From Streptomyces albipurpureus (GTDB lineage: Bacteria; Actinomycetota; Actinomycetes; Streptomycetales; Streptomycetaceae), in the NCBI RefSeq assembly GCF_023701525.1, contig NZ_JAMQAW010000025.1, positions 213,735-277,734 on the forward strand: a stretch of DNA of 64,000 nt, given 5' to 3'. The translations under genes were made by a program, and so were the position numbers. Position 1 is the stretch's first letter; every line of letters begins with the position of its first letter. The notes below the pieces were generated by a model. The model searched no databases and was not told the origin of the DNA. It worked only from the letters and a program-made list of their open reading frames with translations. Below are positions 41,870 through 49,254 of the stretch, piece after piece.

Positions 41870-42322
41870 CCCCGGTCGCAACCCGCGTTCCTCCCGGTCA
41901 GGCTCTGTCACCCGACGTGCTCTGCCCGGACTGGAGAACGAGACCCGCCCCAGGTGCCAGCGTCTCGGGAGCACTGGTCTCGGTCGCCGGCACCTGGCTG
42001 CAATCCCCCGAAGAGTTCGAAGTGGTGTTCGAGTTCGGACGCGTAGCGCTGCTCCACCTCAGCGGAGCGCCGCTACGGCCGCCGCGTCGCTCGGCGATAT
42101 GGAGTGGCTCCCCGATACTGAAGGTGTCACCGAGAATGCCGAACGTCAGGCCGGATAACCGGTGACGCCCGGTCGGACACCTCGGTAGGAACCAGCATCA
42201 GCACCACCGGAAACCGCATGACCACCGCCGTCGAACTCCAACGGCCATGACCGACGTACCTACCCGATGACCAGTCAGAACCTCGTACGGGGGCCGACTG
42301 GAAACGCTCCTAGGAGGAACCG
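41870..42322. other. Intergenic region before dhaK
   Basis: About 450 bases. One frame continues without stops to 42165 (AGTWLQSPEEFEVVFEFGRV...), but I do not recognise a family, and no ribosome site supports it. It may be a gene remnant. The last 12 bases hold the AGGAGG site of dhaK. Confidence 0.4.
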
Positions 42323-43315
42323 TTGAGGATGCTCATCAACGCCCCCGAGACCGTCGTCGCCGACGCGCTGCGCGGGATGGCCGCCGCGCACCCCGAACTC
42401 AACGTGGATGTCGAGAACCGGGTCATCGTTCGGCGGGACGCCCCGGTGGCGGGACAGGTGGGACTGGTATCCGGAGGCGGATCGGGGCACGAGCCACTGC
42501 ACGGCGGGTTCGTCGGCCCGGGGATGCTCTCGGCGGCCTGCCCCGGCGAGGTCTTCACCAGTCCGGTTCCGGACCAGATGCTCCGGGCCGCCACCGCGGT
42601 GGACGGCGGGGCGGGGGTCCTGTTCATCGTCAAGAACTACACGGGCGATGTCCTCAACTTCGACATGGCTGCCGAGCTCGCCGAGGACGAAGGCATCCGG
42701 CTGGCGAAGGTGCTGGTCAACGATGACGTGGCCGTGATCGACAGTCTGTTCACCGCTGGCCGTCGTGGCACCGGGGCAACACTGTTCGTGGAGAAGATCG
42801 CCGGAGCGGCGGCTGAGGCGGGTGCGCCACTGGACCGGGTTGAGGCCATCGCTCGGCAGGTGAACGAGAACTCCCGCAGCTTCGGAGTCGCCCTGAGCTC
42901 GGTCACCACACCGGCGAAGGGCACCCCCACCTTTGATCTCCCGAGCGGCGAGCTGGAACTGGGCATCGGCATCCATGGGGAGCCCGGACGGGAGCGGCGT
43001 TCGACGATGACCTCCCGGGAGATCGCGGACTTCGCCGTGGACGCGGTGTTGGAGGACCGCCCGCCCACCGGCCCCGTACTGGTCCTGGTGAACGGCATGG
43101 GCGCCACTCCCCTACTGGAGCTCTACGGCTTCAACGCCGAGGTGCAGCGGGTGCTGACGCAACGGGGGGTCACCGTCGCTCGTACCCTCGTCGGAAACTA
43201 TGTGACCTCGCTCGACATGGCGGGCTGCTCGGTGACCATCTGCCAGGCCGACGAGGAGCTGTTGCGGTGGTGGGACGCACCCGTACAGACCCCGGGGCTG
43301 CGCTGGGGCCGCTGA
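42323..43315 (+). CDS. dhaK: Dihydroxyacetone kinase subunit DhaK
   Basis: 330 residues. Substrate-site blocks are LVSGGGSGHEPLHGGFVGPG and FIVKNYTGDVLNFDMAAEL. The covalent-binding His is in ELGIGIHGEPGRERR (H218). DhaK binds dihydroxyacetone, which DhaL-ADP then phosphorylates with phosphate from the PTS through DhaM. The start is TTG at 42323 with AGGAGG five bases upstream, giving MRMLIN, close to the MKMLIN start usual in actinobacterial DhaK; an ATG six bases later is the alternative. It is first in a dhaK-dhaL-dhaM operon. Confidence 0.95.
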   Translation: MRMLINAPETVVADALRGMAAAHPELNVDVENRVIVRRDAPVAGQVGLVSGGGSGHEPLHGGFVGPGMLSAACPGEVFTSPVPDQMLRAATAVDGGAGVLFIVKNYTGDVLNFDMAAELAEDEGIRLAKVLVNDDVAVIDSLFTAGRRGTGATLFVEKIAGAAAEAGAPLDRVEAIARQVNENSRSFGVALSSVTTPAKGTPTFDLPSGELELGIGIHGEPGRERRSTMTSREIADFAVDAVLEDRPPTGPVLVLVNGMGATPLLELYGFNAEVQRVLTQRGVTVARTLVGNYVTSLDMAGCSVTICQADEELLRWWDAPVQTPGLRWGR

Positions 43316-43350
43316 AGCACTCGTGACCGACTCACTCACAGGGAGTTCAG

Positions 43351-43965
43351 TTGCTCGACGCAGAATTCTTCCGCCGCTGGCTGCTGCTGTCCGCCGACCT
43401 CATCGACCGGGACGCGGCACACCTCACGGAGCTCGACTCGGCGATCGGCGATGCCGACCACGGCAGCAATCTCCAGCGGGGTTTCACCGCGGTGCGCACA
43501 GCGCTGGAGCAGGAGTCGCCCGCGACTCCGGGAGCGGTGCTGATGCTGGCAGGCCGGCGGCTGATCTCCACGGTTGGTGGTGCGTCCGGCCCGCTCTACG
43601 GGACGTTGCTGCGACGTACGGGGAAAGAGCTCGGCGAATCGACCGAAGTCAGCCCAGGGGAGCTCGGCGAAGCACTTCGCGCGGGAGTGGCGGCGGTCGC
43701 CCAACTAGGTGGTGCGAAGGCCGGCGACAAGACCATGCTGGATTCACTCGAACCTGCGGTCGCGGCCCTCGATGACTCGTCCGCTTCCTTCGGTGCGGCT
43801 CGCGAGGCCGCGGCCAAGGGAACGCTGGCGACCGTGCCCCTGGTCGCCCGCAAGGGCAGGGCCAGCTACTTGGGTGAGCGCAGCGCTGGGCACGAGGACC
43901 CCGGAGCGGCTTCATCCGCACTGATCATCGCGGCACTCGCTGACACCTCGGAGGCAACCAAGTGA
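43351..43965 (+). CDS. dhaL: Dihydroxyacetone kinase subunit DhaL
   Basis: 204 residues. The nucleotide-binding block is ELDSAIGDADHGSNLQRGFT, with the Asp trio that holds the metal ions and tightly bound ADP. Later blocks are STVGGASGPLYGTLLRR, GDKTMLDSLEPAVAAL and ARKGRASYLGERSAGHEDPG. It transfers phosphate from DhaM to the sugar on DhaK. The start is TTG with GGGAG upstream, 35 bases after dhaK. Confidence 0.94.
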   Translation: MLDAEFFRRWLLLSADLIDRDAAHLTELDSAIGDADHGSNLQRGFTAVRTALEQESPATPGAVLMLAGRRLISTVGGASGPLYGTLLRRTGKELGESTEVSPGELGEALRAGVAAVAQLGGAKAGDKTMLDSLEPAVAALDDSSASFGAAREAAAKGTLATVPLVARKGRASYLGERSAGHEDPGAASSALIIAALADTSEATK

Positions 43966-44372
43966 GTGGGGAACAGCAGGTGGGGATCGTTCTTGTCTCC
44001 CATAGCGCGGAGCTGGCCACGGCCGTGGCCGCACTGGCGCGGGGCCTCGCGGGACGGGGGGTGACGGTCCCCATCGCCGCCGCTGGCGGCACGCCGGACG
44101 GGGGGCTCGGCACCAGTTCCGAGTTGATCACTCAGGCCGCTGCCTCAGTGGACCAGGGCGTCGGAGTGGCCGTACTGGTCGATCTGGGCAGCGCCGTCCT
44201 CACGGTGAAGTCGCTGCTCGCCGAGGGGGATGAACTGCCCGAGGGAACCCGGCTGGTGGATGCCCCCTTTGTGGAGGGGGCGGTTGCCGCGGTGGTGACC
44301 GCCTCGGCGGGCGGCGATCTGGACGCGGTGGAGGCGGCGGCCTCGGAGGCGTACGGCTACCGCAAGCAGTAG
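43962..44372 (+). CDS. dhaM: PTS-dependent dihydroxyacetone kinase phosphoryl donor DhaM
   Basis: 136 residues, the EIIA-mannose-like domain only: GIVLVSHSAELATAVAALAR with phospho-His14, then VAVLVDLGSAVLTVKSLLAE and VDAPFVEGAVAAVVTASAGG. It lacks the HPr and EI-like domains of the longer E. coli DhaM, so it must receive phosphate from the general HPr. The GTG overlaps the dhaL stop by four bases (GTGA). It completes the operon. Confidence 0.92.
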   Translation: MSGEQQVGIVLVSHSAELATAVAALARGLAGRGVTVPIAAAGGTPDGGLGTSSELITQAAASVDQGVGVAVLVDLGSAVLTVKSLLAEGDELPEGTRLVDAPFVEGAVAAVVTASAGGDLDAVEAAASEAYGYRKQ

Positions 44373-44473
44373 GGGCGTCGACGCCGGATGGCCCCACTTG
44401 AGTGGCGGGGTGGCGACCGCGCTCCTAGCGTCGGTCTCGCTATGGTGCGTTTCCTACTCCTGGAGATTTGACC

Positions 44474-45238
44474 ATGTCCGCCACCATACGGGTCACGTCC
44501 CTCGCCCTCATCTGCGCCGCCGCGCTGAGCATCGCGGCTCCCTCCGCACTCGCCGCATCGGTGCCGGGGCCGGATGCCGGAACAAGTACGGGGAGCCCGT
44601 CGAACCCGGAATCCGTGTCGGTCTCGGACGCCGTCTCAGATGCCGTCTCAGATGCCGTCTCGAACGATGACGTCTCGAACGATGACGTCTCGAACGATGA
44701 CGTCTCGAACGATGACGTCTCGAACGACTCAGCCGGTGTCACCTCATTCGGATTCACCGTCACGCCCGAGAACATCGCGCCGGGAGGGACGGTGACGCTC
44801 CATGCCAGCGCGTGCGAGTCCCCGATCGTCACGGCCAGCTCGGGCGTGTTCGACGATGTGACGTTGAGCGAGGGGCTGCCCGCCACGGCGAAGGTGTTCG
44901 CGGACGCCGAACCGGGCGCGGAGTATGACGTGGTCTTTGACTGCGAGGGTGAGCGTGGCACCGCCACCCTCGCCATCGGTACCGGTACCGGTGCCGGACG
45001 CCCGAGCCCCGGTACCGACAGCGGCTCCCACACCGGTACGGGAGGACACTCCGATATCGGCACTGACGGCACTCGCACCCCGACGCCGCCCAGCAAGCCG
45101 GGGAGCGGTGTGAGGGCGGGTGCGGGCGGCAGTCTGGCGGGGCTGAGTCCGGCCCAGATCGCCGTTGGCTCACTCCTTGTGGCGGGTGCGGTCGGCGGCG
45201 GGCTGGTGCTGCTGCGTCGCACCGGGAACGGCGTCTGA
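44474..45238 (+). CDS. Secreted, membrane-anchored protein with SNDDV tandem repeats
   Basis: 254 residues. A signal peptide ends near residue 28 (LALICAAALSIAAPSALAA). A repeat region (about 50-85) has three DAVS units followed by NDDVS units. A globular beta domain lies at about 88-168 (VTSFGFTVTPENIAPGGTVT, YDVVFDCEGERGTATLAI). A Gly/Thr/Pro-rich linker leads to a C-terminal helix (AQIAVGSLLVAGAVGGGLVL) with an RR end. No LPXTG or LAXTG motif precedes the helix, so it is probably held in the membrane rather than cut by sortase. It is followed 19 bases later by a class F sortase gene, an association common in streptomycetes. The function is unknown. Confidence 0.8.
   Translation: MSATIRVTSLALICAAALSIAAPSALAASVPGPDAGTSTGSPSNPESVSVSDAVSDAVSDAVSNDDVSNDDVSNDDVSNDDVSNDSAGVTSFGFTVTPENIAPGGTVTLHASACESPIVTASSGVFDDVTLSEGLPATAKVFADAEPGAEYDVVFDCEGERGTATLAIGTGTGAGRPSPGTDSGSHTGTGGHSDIGTDGTRTPTPPSKPGSGVRAGAGGSLAGLSPAQIAVGSLLVAGAVGGGLVLLRRTGNGV
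44627..44720 (+). repeat. In-frame 12-bp and 15-bp tandem repeats
   Basis: Three near-identical 12-bp units (44627-44662, GAYGCCGTCTCR) pass into four perfect 15-bp units (44661-44720, CGAACGATGACGTCT) and a partial fifth. Both units keep the reading frame, so copy number could change without breaking the protein. Confidence 0.9.
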
Positions 45239-45257
45239 GCGACGGTAGGGATCGACC

Positions 45258-45887
45258 ATGTGGACGGCGTCCCAGCGCGGTAGGTGGTGCACCCTCCTCT
45301 GTGTACTGCTCCTCGGCCTCTTCCTCCTGCGCACCGGAGTCTCCCCGGGGCCCGGCCCGAACGGTGGCCCGCCACAGCCCGCTGCCGCCCACCAACGTGT
45401 GGTGTCCAAGCCATCCGCAGCGGGACCGCTCCCCCACTCGCCGCCACTGCGCATCTCGTTGCCCTCGATCCGGGTGGACGCTCCGCTGGCCCGGGTCGGT
45501 CTGGATCAGCATGGCTCGATCATCACGCCACCGCTGTCCCGTCCCGATCTGGCCGGGTGGTACACGGGGGCCGTCGCCCCCGGCGAACGGGGGACTTCCG
45601 TGGTCGTCGGTCATCTCGACAACACGGCCGGCCCCGCGGTCTTCTACCTGCTCGGAGCGCTGGCACCCGGCAGCCGGGTGGAGATCCTGCGAAAGGACGG
45701 CCGGACCGCCGTCTTCGAAACCTATGGAACGGAGACCCATCGGCAGCGGGACTTTCCCGCCGAGCGCGTCTACGCGGACGGGCCTCGGGCCGAACTGCGG
45801 CTGATCACCTGCGGTGGGCGGTACAGCGAGCGCGATGGGTACGAGGAGAACGTGGTGGTGTTCGCCCGACTCGTCGATGTGCGCTGA
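45258..45887 (+). CDS. Class F sortase
   Basis: 209 residues. One N-terminal membrane anchor (LLCVLLLGLFLL) and a Pro-rich linker precede the sortase domain (about 63-208): LRISLPSIRVDAPLARVGLD, TSVVVGHLDN (His119), ELRLITCGGRYSERDGYEEN (Cys185). This is the class F pattern of actinobacteria. Class F enzymes can cleave LPXTG-type peptides in vitro, but their natural targets are largely unknown. The preceding gene encodes a secreted anchored protein without a sorting motif, so partner status is open. Confidence 0.88.
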   Translation: MWTASQRGRWCTLLCVLLLGLFLLRTGVSPGPGPNGGPPQPAAAHQRVVSKPSAAGPLPHSPPLRISLPSIRVDAPLARVGLDQHGSIITPPLSRPDLAGWYTGAVAPGERGTSVVVGHLDNTAGPAVFYLLGALAPGSRVEILRKDGRTAVFETYGTETHRQRDFPAERVYADGPRAELRLITCGGRYSERDGYEENVVVFARLVDVR

Positions 45888-46048
45888 TCCATCGGACAGC
45901 GGGCCGACGCATCGGCAGCGTCGCCACCGCAGGTCGCGAGCGTCTCCACGGCGCTTGTCAGTATCGGCCACTACCGTGATGGCGACCAGCCCTTTCGAGT
46001 GGCGGGCGCCTTCGACGGGCGACGGCACTCCCCCCATGGAGGAGACCC

Positions 46049-46579
46049 ATGGCATCTCCCGATCCAACCGGCCGCCTACTGTCCACCGAAGAGGGCAGCG
46101 CCCTCGCCTTCACCCGTACGCTCCCCGGTTCCCAGGCCTCGATCTGGGCGGCGCTCACCGAGCCGGAGTTGACCGCGCGGTGGGTCGGCCCCTGGCGCGG
46201 TGAGGCGGGCCCCGGCCGCACTGTCGAGGTGCGGATGACGTCCGAGGAAGGAGCCCCCTGGTCCCAGCTGCGGATCGAGGCGTGCGAGCCGCCGCGCAGA
46301 CTGGCCGTCGTGATCAGGGATGACGCGGGTGGCTGGCCGCTGGAGCTGCGGCTGTCCGAGGCCGACGGCCACACCACGGTGGAGTTGGTCCACCGGCTGA
46401 CGGGGAATCCGGGTGAGGCGGGCATCGGTGAGATCGGTCCTGGTTGGGAGTTCTACCTGGACAGGTTCGTCGCGGCGCGGCAGGGTGCCGCGCTCCCGTC
46501 CTTCGGCTCCTACTACCCAGCGCAGAAGGCGTACTTCGACTCGCTGGCCGAACAAGGTGGCACCGACACTCACCACTAG
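46049..46579 (+). CDS. SRPBCC (AHSA1-like) protein
   Basis: 176 residues with the START/AHSA1 fold: ALAFTRTLPGSQASIWAALT, PELTARWVGPWRGEAGPGRT, then LRLSEADGHTTVELVHRLTG and GPGWEFYLDRFVAARQG. The family binds hydrophobic ligands or assists protein folding; no role can be assigned. The ATG has GGAGGAG upstream. A GC-rich terminator follows. Confidence 0.85.
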   Translation: MASPDPTGRLLSTEEGSALAFTRTLPGSQASIWAALTEPELTARWVGPWRGEAGPGRTVEVRMTSEEGAPWSQLRIEACEPPRRLAVVIRDDAGGWPLELRLSEADGHTTVELVHRLTGNPGEAGIGEIGPGWEFYLDRFVAARQGAALPSFGSYYPAQKAYFDSLAEQGGTDTHH

Positions 46580-46585
46580 TACCGA

Positions 46586-46614
46586 CGGGCCCGGGACCAG
46601 CCTCCCCGGGCCCG
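46586..46614 (+). terminator. Hairpin after the SRPBCC gene
   Basis: CGGGCCCGGG (46586-46595) and CCCGGGCCCG (46605-46614) flank a 9-base loop, seven bases after the stop. Confidence 0.8.
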
Positions 46615-46724
46615 CCAGCCGCCAGCTGGCCGAAACGTGCCCTGCCCTCCGATCCGGATCAGCCCGCTGCCCCGGGGTCGCAGGAAGGCGAAGTCGGCGT
46701 GGTGGTACCCACACGTCCCGATAC

Positions 46725-46754
46725 GCGACAGGAACACCAGAGAACCGGTAGATT
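46725..46754 (+). promoter_or_regulatory. Likely nagB promoter
   Basis: GCGACA (46725-46730) and TAGATT (46749-46754) are 18 bases apart. The -10 is good and the -35 moderate. The DasR-type operator overlaps the -10 and the expected transcription start. Confidence 0.55.
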
Positions 46755-46767
46755 GGTCTACACCATT
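46752..46767. promoter_or_regulatory. DasR-responsive element (dre) upstream of nagB
   Basis: ATTGGTCTACACCATT is a near-perfect inverted repeat and matches the dre consensus (close to ACTGGTCTAGACCAAT) bound by the GntR-family repressor DasR. It is centred about 43 bases before the nagB start. Glucosamine-6-phosphate releases DasR in characterised streptomycetes. Confidence 0.85.
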
Positions 46768-46802
46768 GCGCGTATGAGACGCACACAGAGACAGGGATCT
46801 TC

Positions 46803-47585
46803 GTGGAAGTTGTCATCGTTCCGGATTCCGCCGCCGGCGGCGAGCTCATCGCCGAGGCCATGGCCAACCTGCTGCGCCGCAAGCCTGACGCCCTGCTGGG
46901 CGTGGCGACCGGCTCGACGCCTCTGCCGATCTACGAAGCCTTCGCCGCCAAGGTGCGCGCCGCCGCGGTAGACGCGTCACAGGCCCGGATATGCCAGCTG
47001 GACGAGTATGTGGGCCTACCGTCCGGGCATCCGGAGTCCTATCGCTCGGTGGTGCTGCGTGAGGTCGTCGAGCCGCTGGGGCTCTCCGAATCCTCCTTCA
47101 TCGGCCCCGACGGCACCGCGGACGACATAGCGGCCGCCTGCGAGGAGTACGACCAGGCGCTGGTCGCGGCGGGCGGGGTCGATCTACAGCTGCTCGGCAT
47201 CGGCACCGACGGACATATCGGCTTCAATGAGCCGTGCTCCTCGCTCGCCTCCCGGACGCGCATCAAGACGCTCACCCAGCAGACCCGCAAGGACAACGCA
47301 CGGTTCTTCGACAGCATCGACGATGTGCCGCACCACGTCATCACCCAGGGAATCGGCACGATCCTGGAGGCGCGCCACCTCGTTCTCCTCGCCACCGGCG
47401 AGGCGAAGGCCGATGCGGTCGCGCTGGCCGTCGAGGGCCCGCTCTCCGCTCTGGTGCCGGCGTCGGCGCTCCAGCTCCACCCGCACGCCACCGTGGTGGT
47501 AGACGAGGCCGCCGCCTCCCAGCTCAAGCTCGCCGACTACTTCCGCGCAACCTTCGCCGCCAAGCCTGAGTGGCAGGGCATCTAA
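46803..47585 (+). CDS. nagB: Glucosamine-6-phosphate deaminase
   Basis: 260 residues, NagB throughout: LLGVATGSTPLPIYEAFAAK (phosphate loop), ICQLDEYVGLPSGHPESYRS (catalytic Asp), LLGIGTDGHIGFNEP (general base and His), LEARHLVLLATGEAKADAVA and the substrate-closing VVVDEAAAS. It converts glucosamine-6-phosphate to fructose-6-phosphate and ammonia, joining chitin and wall aminosugars to glycolysis and setting the level of the DasR effector. The GTG is preceded by a moderate AGGGAT site. A dre operator overlaps its promoter, and a strong terminator follows. Confidence 0.96.
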   Translation: MEVVIVPDSAAGGELIAEAMANLLRRKPDALLGVATGSTPLPIYEAFAAKVRAAAVDASQARICQLDEYVGLPSGHPESYRSVVLREVVEPLGLSESSFIGPDGTADDIAAACEEYDQALVAAGGVDLQLLGIGTDGHIGFNEPCSSLASRTRIKTLTQQTRKDNARFFDSIDDVPHHVITQGIGTILEARHLVLLATGEAKADAVALAVEGPLSALVPASALQLHPHATVVVDEAAASQLKLADYFRATFAAKPEWQGI

Positions 47586-47596
47586 GAGCGACTCGC

Positions 47597-47630
47597 ACGG
47601 CCGGCCTTCGGGCCGGCCGTTTCCTTTTTG
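47597..47630 (+). terminator. Rho-independent terminator of nagB
   Basis: ACGGCCGGCC-TTCG-GGCCGGCCGT (47597-47620), a 10-bp stem with a stable TTCG loop, followed by TTCCTTTTTG. Confidence 0.92.
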
Positions 47631-47796
47631 TCTCGCCCGACACATCTTGTGTCAGCCATTGCATCAATTTCGCTCCGGCCAGAACAGAATCCGCTCACAA
47701 CGGCTCTTTTTCGACCGCCGAGTTGATACGGTGCGGTCGCTCAGCACTAGTCGCACGTTCAACTGACGTGCCTCAGTGCAGCCCCGGGGGATCTTT

Positions 47797-49143
47797 ATGC
47801 ACGATGGCAGGGCCCATGACATCCAACTGGTCGCTGCGAGCCTGGAGCGCGTCAGACGACGGGCCGCCCATGTGGTCAAGCTGTTCTACGCCCATCTGTT
47901 CCACCACCACCCCCATCTCAGGTCGCTGTTTCCGACCGCGATGGGCGATCAGTACGAGCGGCTGTTCGCCGCGCTGGTCCAGGTGGTGGGCCATCTCGAC
48001 CACCCGGGCCTGGGCATTCACCTGGAGCGTCTCGGCAGGGACCACCGCAAGTTCGGGGTCGTCGACGCGGACTACGCGGCGGTGGGTGAGAGCCTGATCG
48101 CGGCGATCCGCCAGCACAGCCCCGCCAGCTGGGACGAGCGGACCGAGCTGGCCTGGCGACGGATGTACGCGGTCACGGCGGACGCCATGATGAGCGGCGC
48201 GCACCGTTCCGAGGCCGAGAATGAGCCGCCCTGCTGGGAGGCCACCGTTGTCTCCCATCGGCTCCACGGAAACCACACGGCCATCATCCGCGCGGAGGTT
48301 CGCTCTCCCTACCCCTGGCTGCCTGGTCAGTACGCCACGGTTCAGCATCGGGAGCTGCCGGGCGTCTGGCGGCCCTACTCACTGTCCGTGATCTCCGGAT
48401 CGACCGCCCACCACCAGTTGCTCGAATTCCACGTGGGCCGCGTCAAGGGTGGTCTCCTCAGTACGCTGCTCTGCGATCACACGGTGCCCGGCCAGGTGCT
48501 TCGGCTGGGTGCCGCATCGGGTGCCGCTCTCGCCCCGCCGCCGGGCACCCCGACCGTCACCCTCATCGCCGCCGGGACGGGCTGGGGCCCGGTGAAATCC
48601 GTCCTCCACGAGTTACTCGACCGCAGGCCCGCCCCCCGGGTGCGGATCGACGCCGTGGCTCGCGGCGAGGCGCACTTCTATGACGGTGCGGCACTGGACG
48701 ACCTCCTTCGTGATCACCCCTGTCTCAGCGCCTACTGGTGGTACCAGGAGCGCGGCGAGGGCGAGATGCGGGCGGCGGAACGGCTGCACACCCATCTCAG
48801 GGCCCGCAGGGACTGGCCCGACGAGAGCGTCTACCTCTGTGGTCCGGTGATGTTCGTCGAGGAGACCGCCCAGCTGCTGTTCGAGTGCGGACTGCCCGAA
48901 GGGTCTCTGATCCGTGATCCGCAGCCGCTGTCGATCCAGCCGCGAGAGCATGTCTCCCACGCCGAGGCCTTCCTCGATCCCGTACCGGTGAAGTGGATCG
49001 ACCCACAGGCCCGCACCGGTCCACTCGATGGCGCGCGCGTCTCACCGAAGACGGGCGCTGCCCTCTCCCCGGCCGATCCAGCGGCCCACGGGGCCGGTGC
49101 GGTCCAGCCGGGACCGGGCCATCTGCGCACCCGCTCGGGATGA
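47797..49143 (+). CDS. Flavohemoglobin-like protein (globin plus FAD/NAD reductase) with TTA codon
   Basis: 448 residues. The globin domain (about 1-133) has the B10 Tyr in KLFYAHLF (Y31), CD1 Phe in RSLFP (F45) and the heme-binding His in GRDHRKFGV (H83). The reductase part has the FAD motif WRPYSLSVIS (191-200), the NAD motif LIAAGTGWGPVKSVLHELLD and the C-terminal VYLCGPVMFVEE. Flavohemoglobins oxidise nitric oxide to nitrate. The ATG at 47797 has GGGGG before it. Codon 273 (48613-48615) is TTA, so full translation probably waits for the bldA tRNA. It converges on the phosphoketolase gene. Confidence 0.88.
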   Translation: MHDGRAHDIQLVAASLERVRRRAAHVVKLFYAHLFHHHPHLRSLFPTAMGDQYERLFAALVQVVGHLDHPGLGIHLERLGRDHRKFGVVDADYAAVGESLIAAIRQHSPASWDERTELAWRRMYAVTADAMMSGAHRSEAENEPPCWEATVVSHRLHGNHTAIIRAEVRSPYPWLPGQYATVQHRELPGVWRPYSLSVISGSTAHHQLLEFHVGRVKGGLLSTLLCDHTVPGQVLRLGAASGAALAPPPGTPTVTLIAAGTGWGPVKSVLHELLDRRPAPRVRIDAVARGEAHFYDGAALDDLLRDHPCLSAYWWYQERGEGEMRAAERLHTHLRARRDWPDESVYLCGPVMFVEETAQLLFECGLPEGSLIRDPQPLSIQPREHVSHAEAFLDPVPVKWIDPQARTGPLDGARVSPKTGAALSPADPAAHGAGAVQPGPGHLRTRSG

Positions 49144-49254
49144 TCTTCCCCGATCGCTGCGGTGCTGCCGGGCCGGACCCGCGGCGACCACCCCGCACCG
49201 CGGAAGGCGATGGTGGAACCGCCCTGGATCCCACCCCTGAGACTTCGCCCGGGC

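Noticed and set aside
44627..44720. CRISPR-like tandem repeat
   Set aside because: The 12- and 15-bp units are directly adjacent with no spacers and lie in frame inside a gene.
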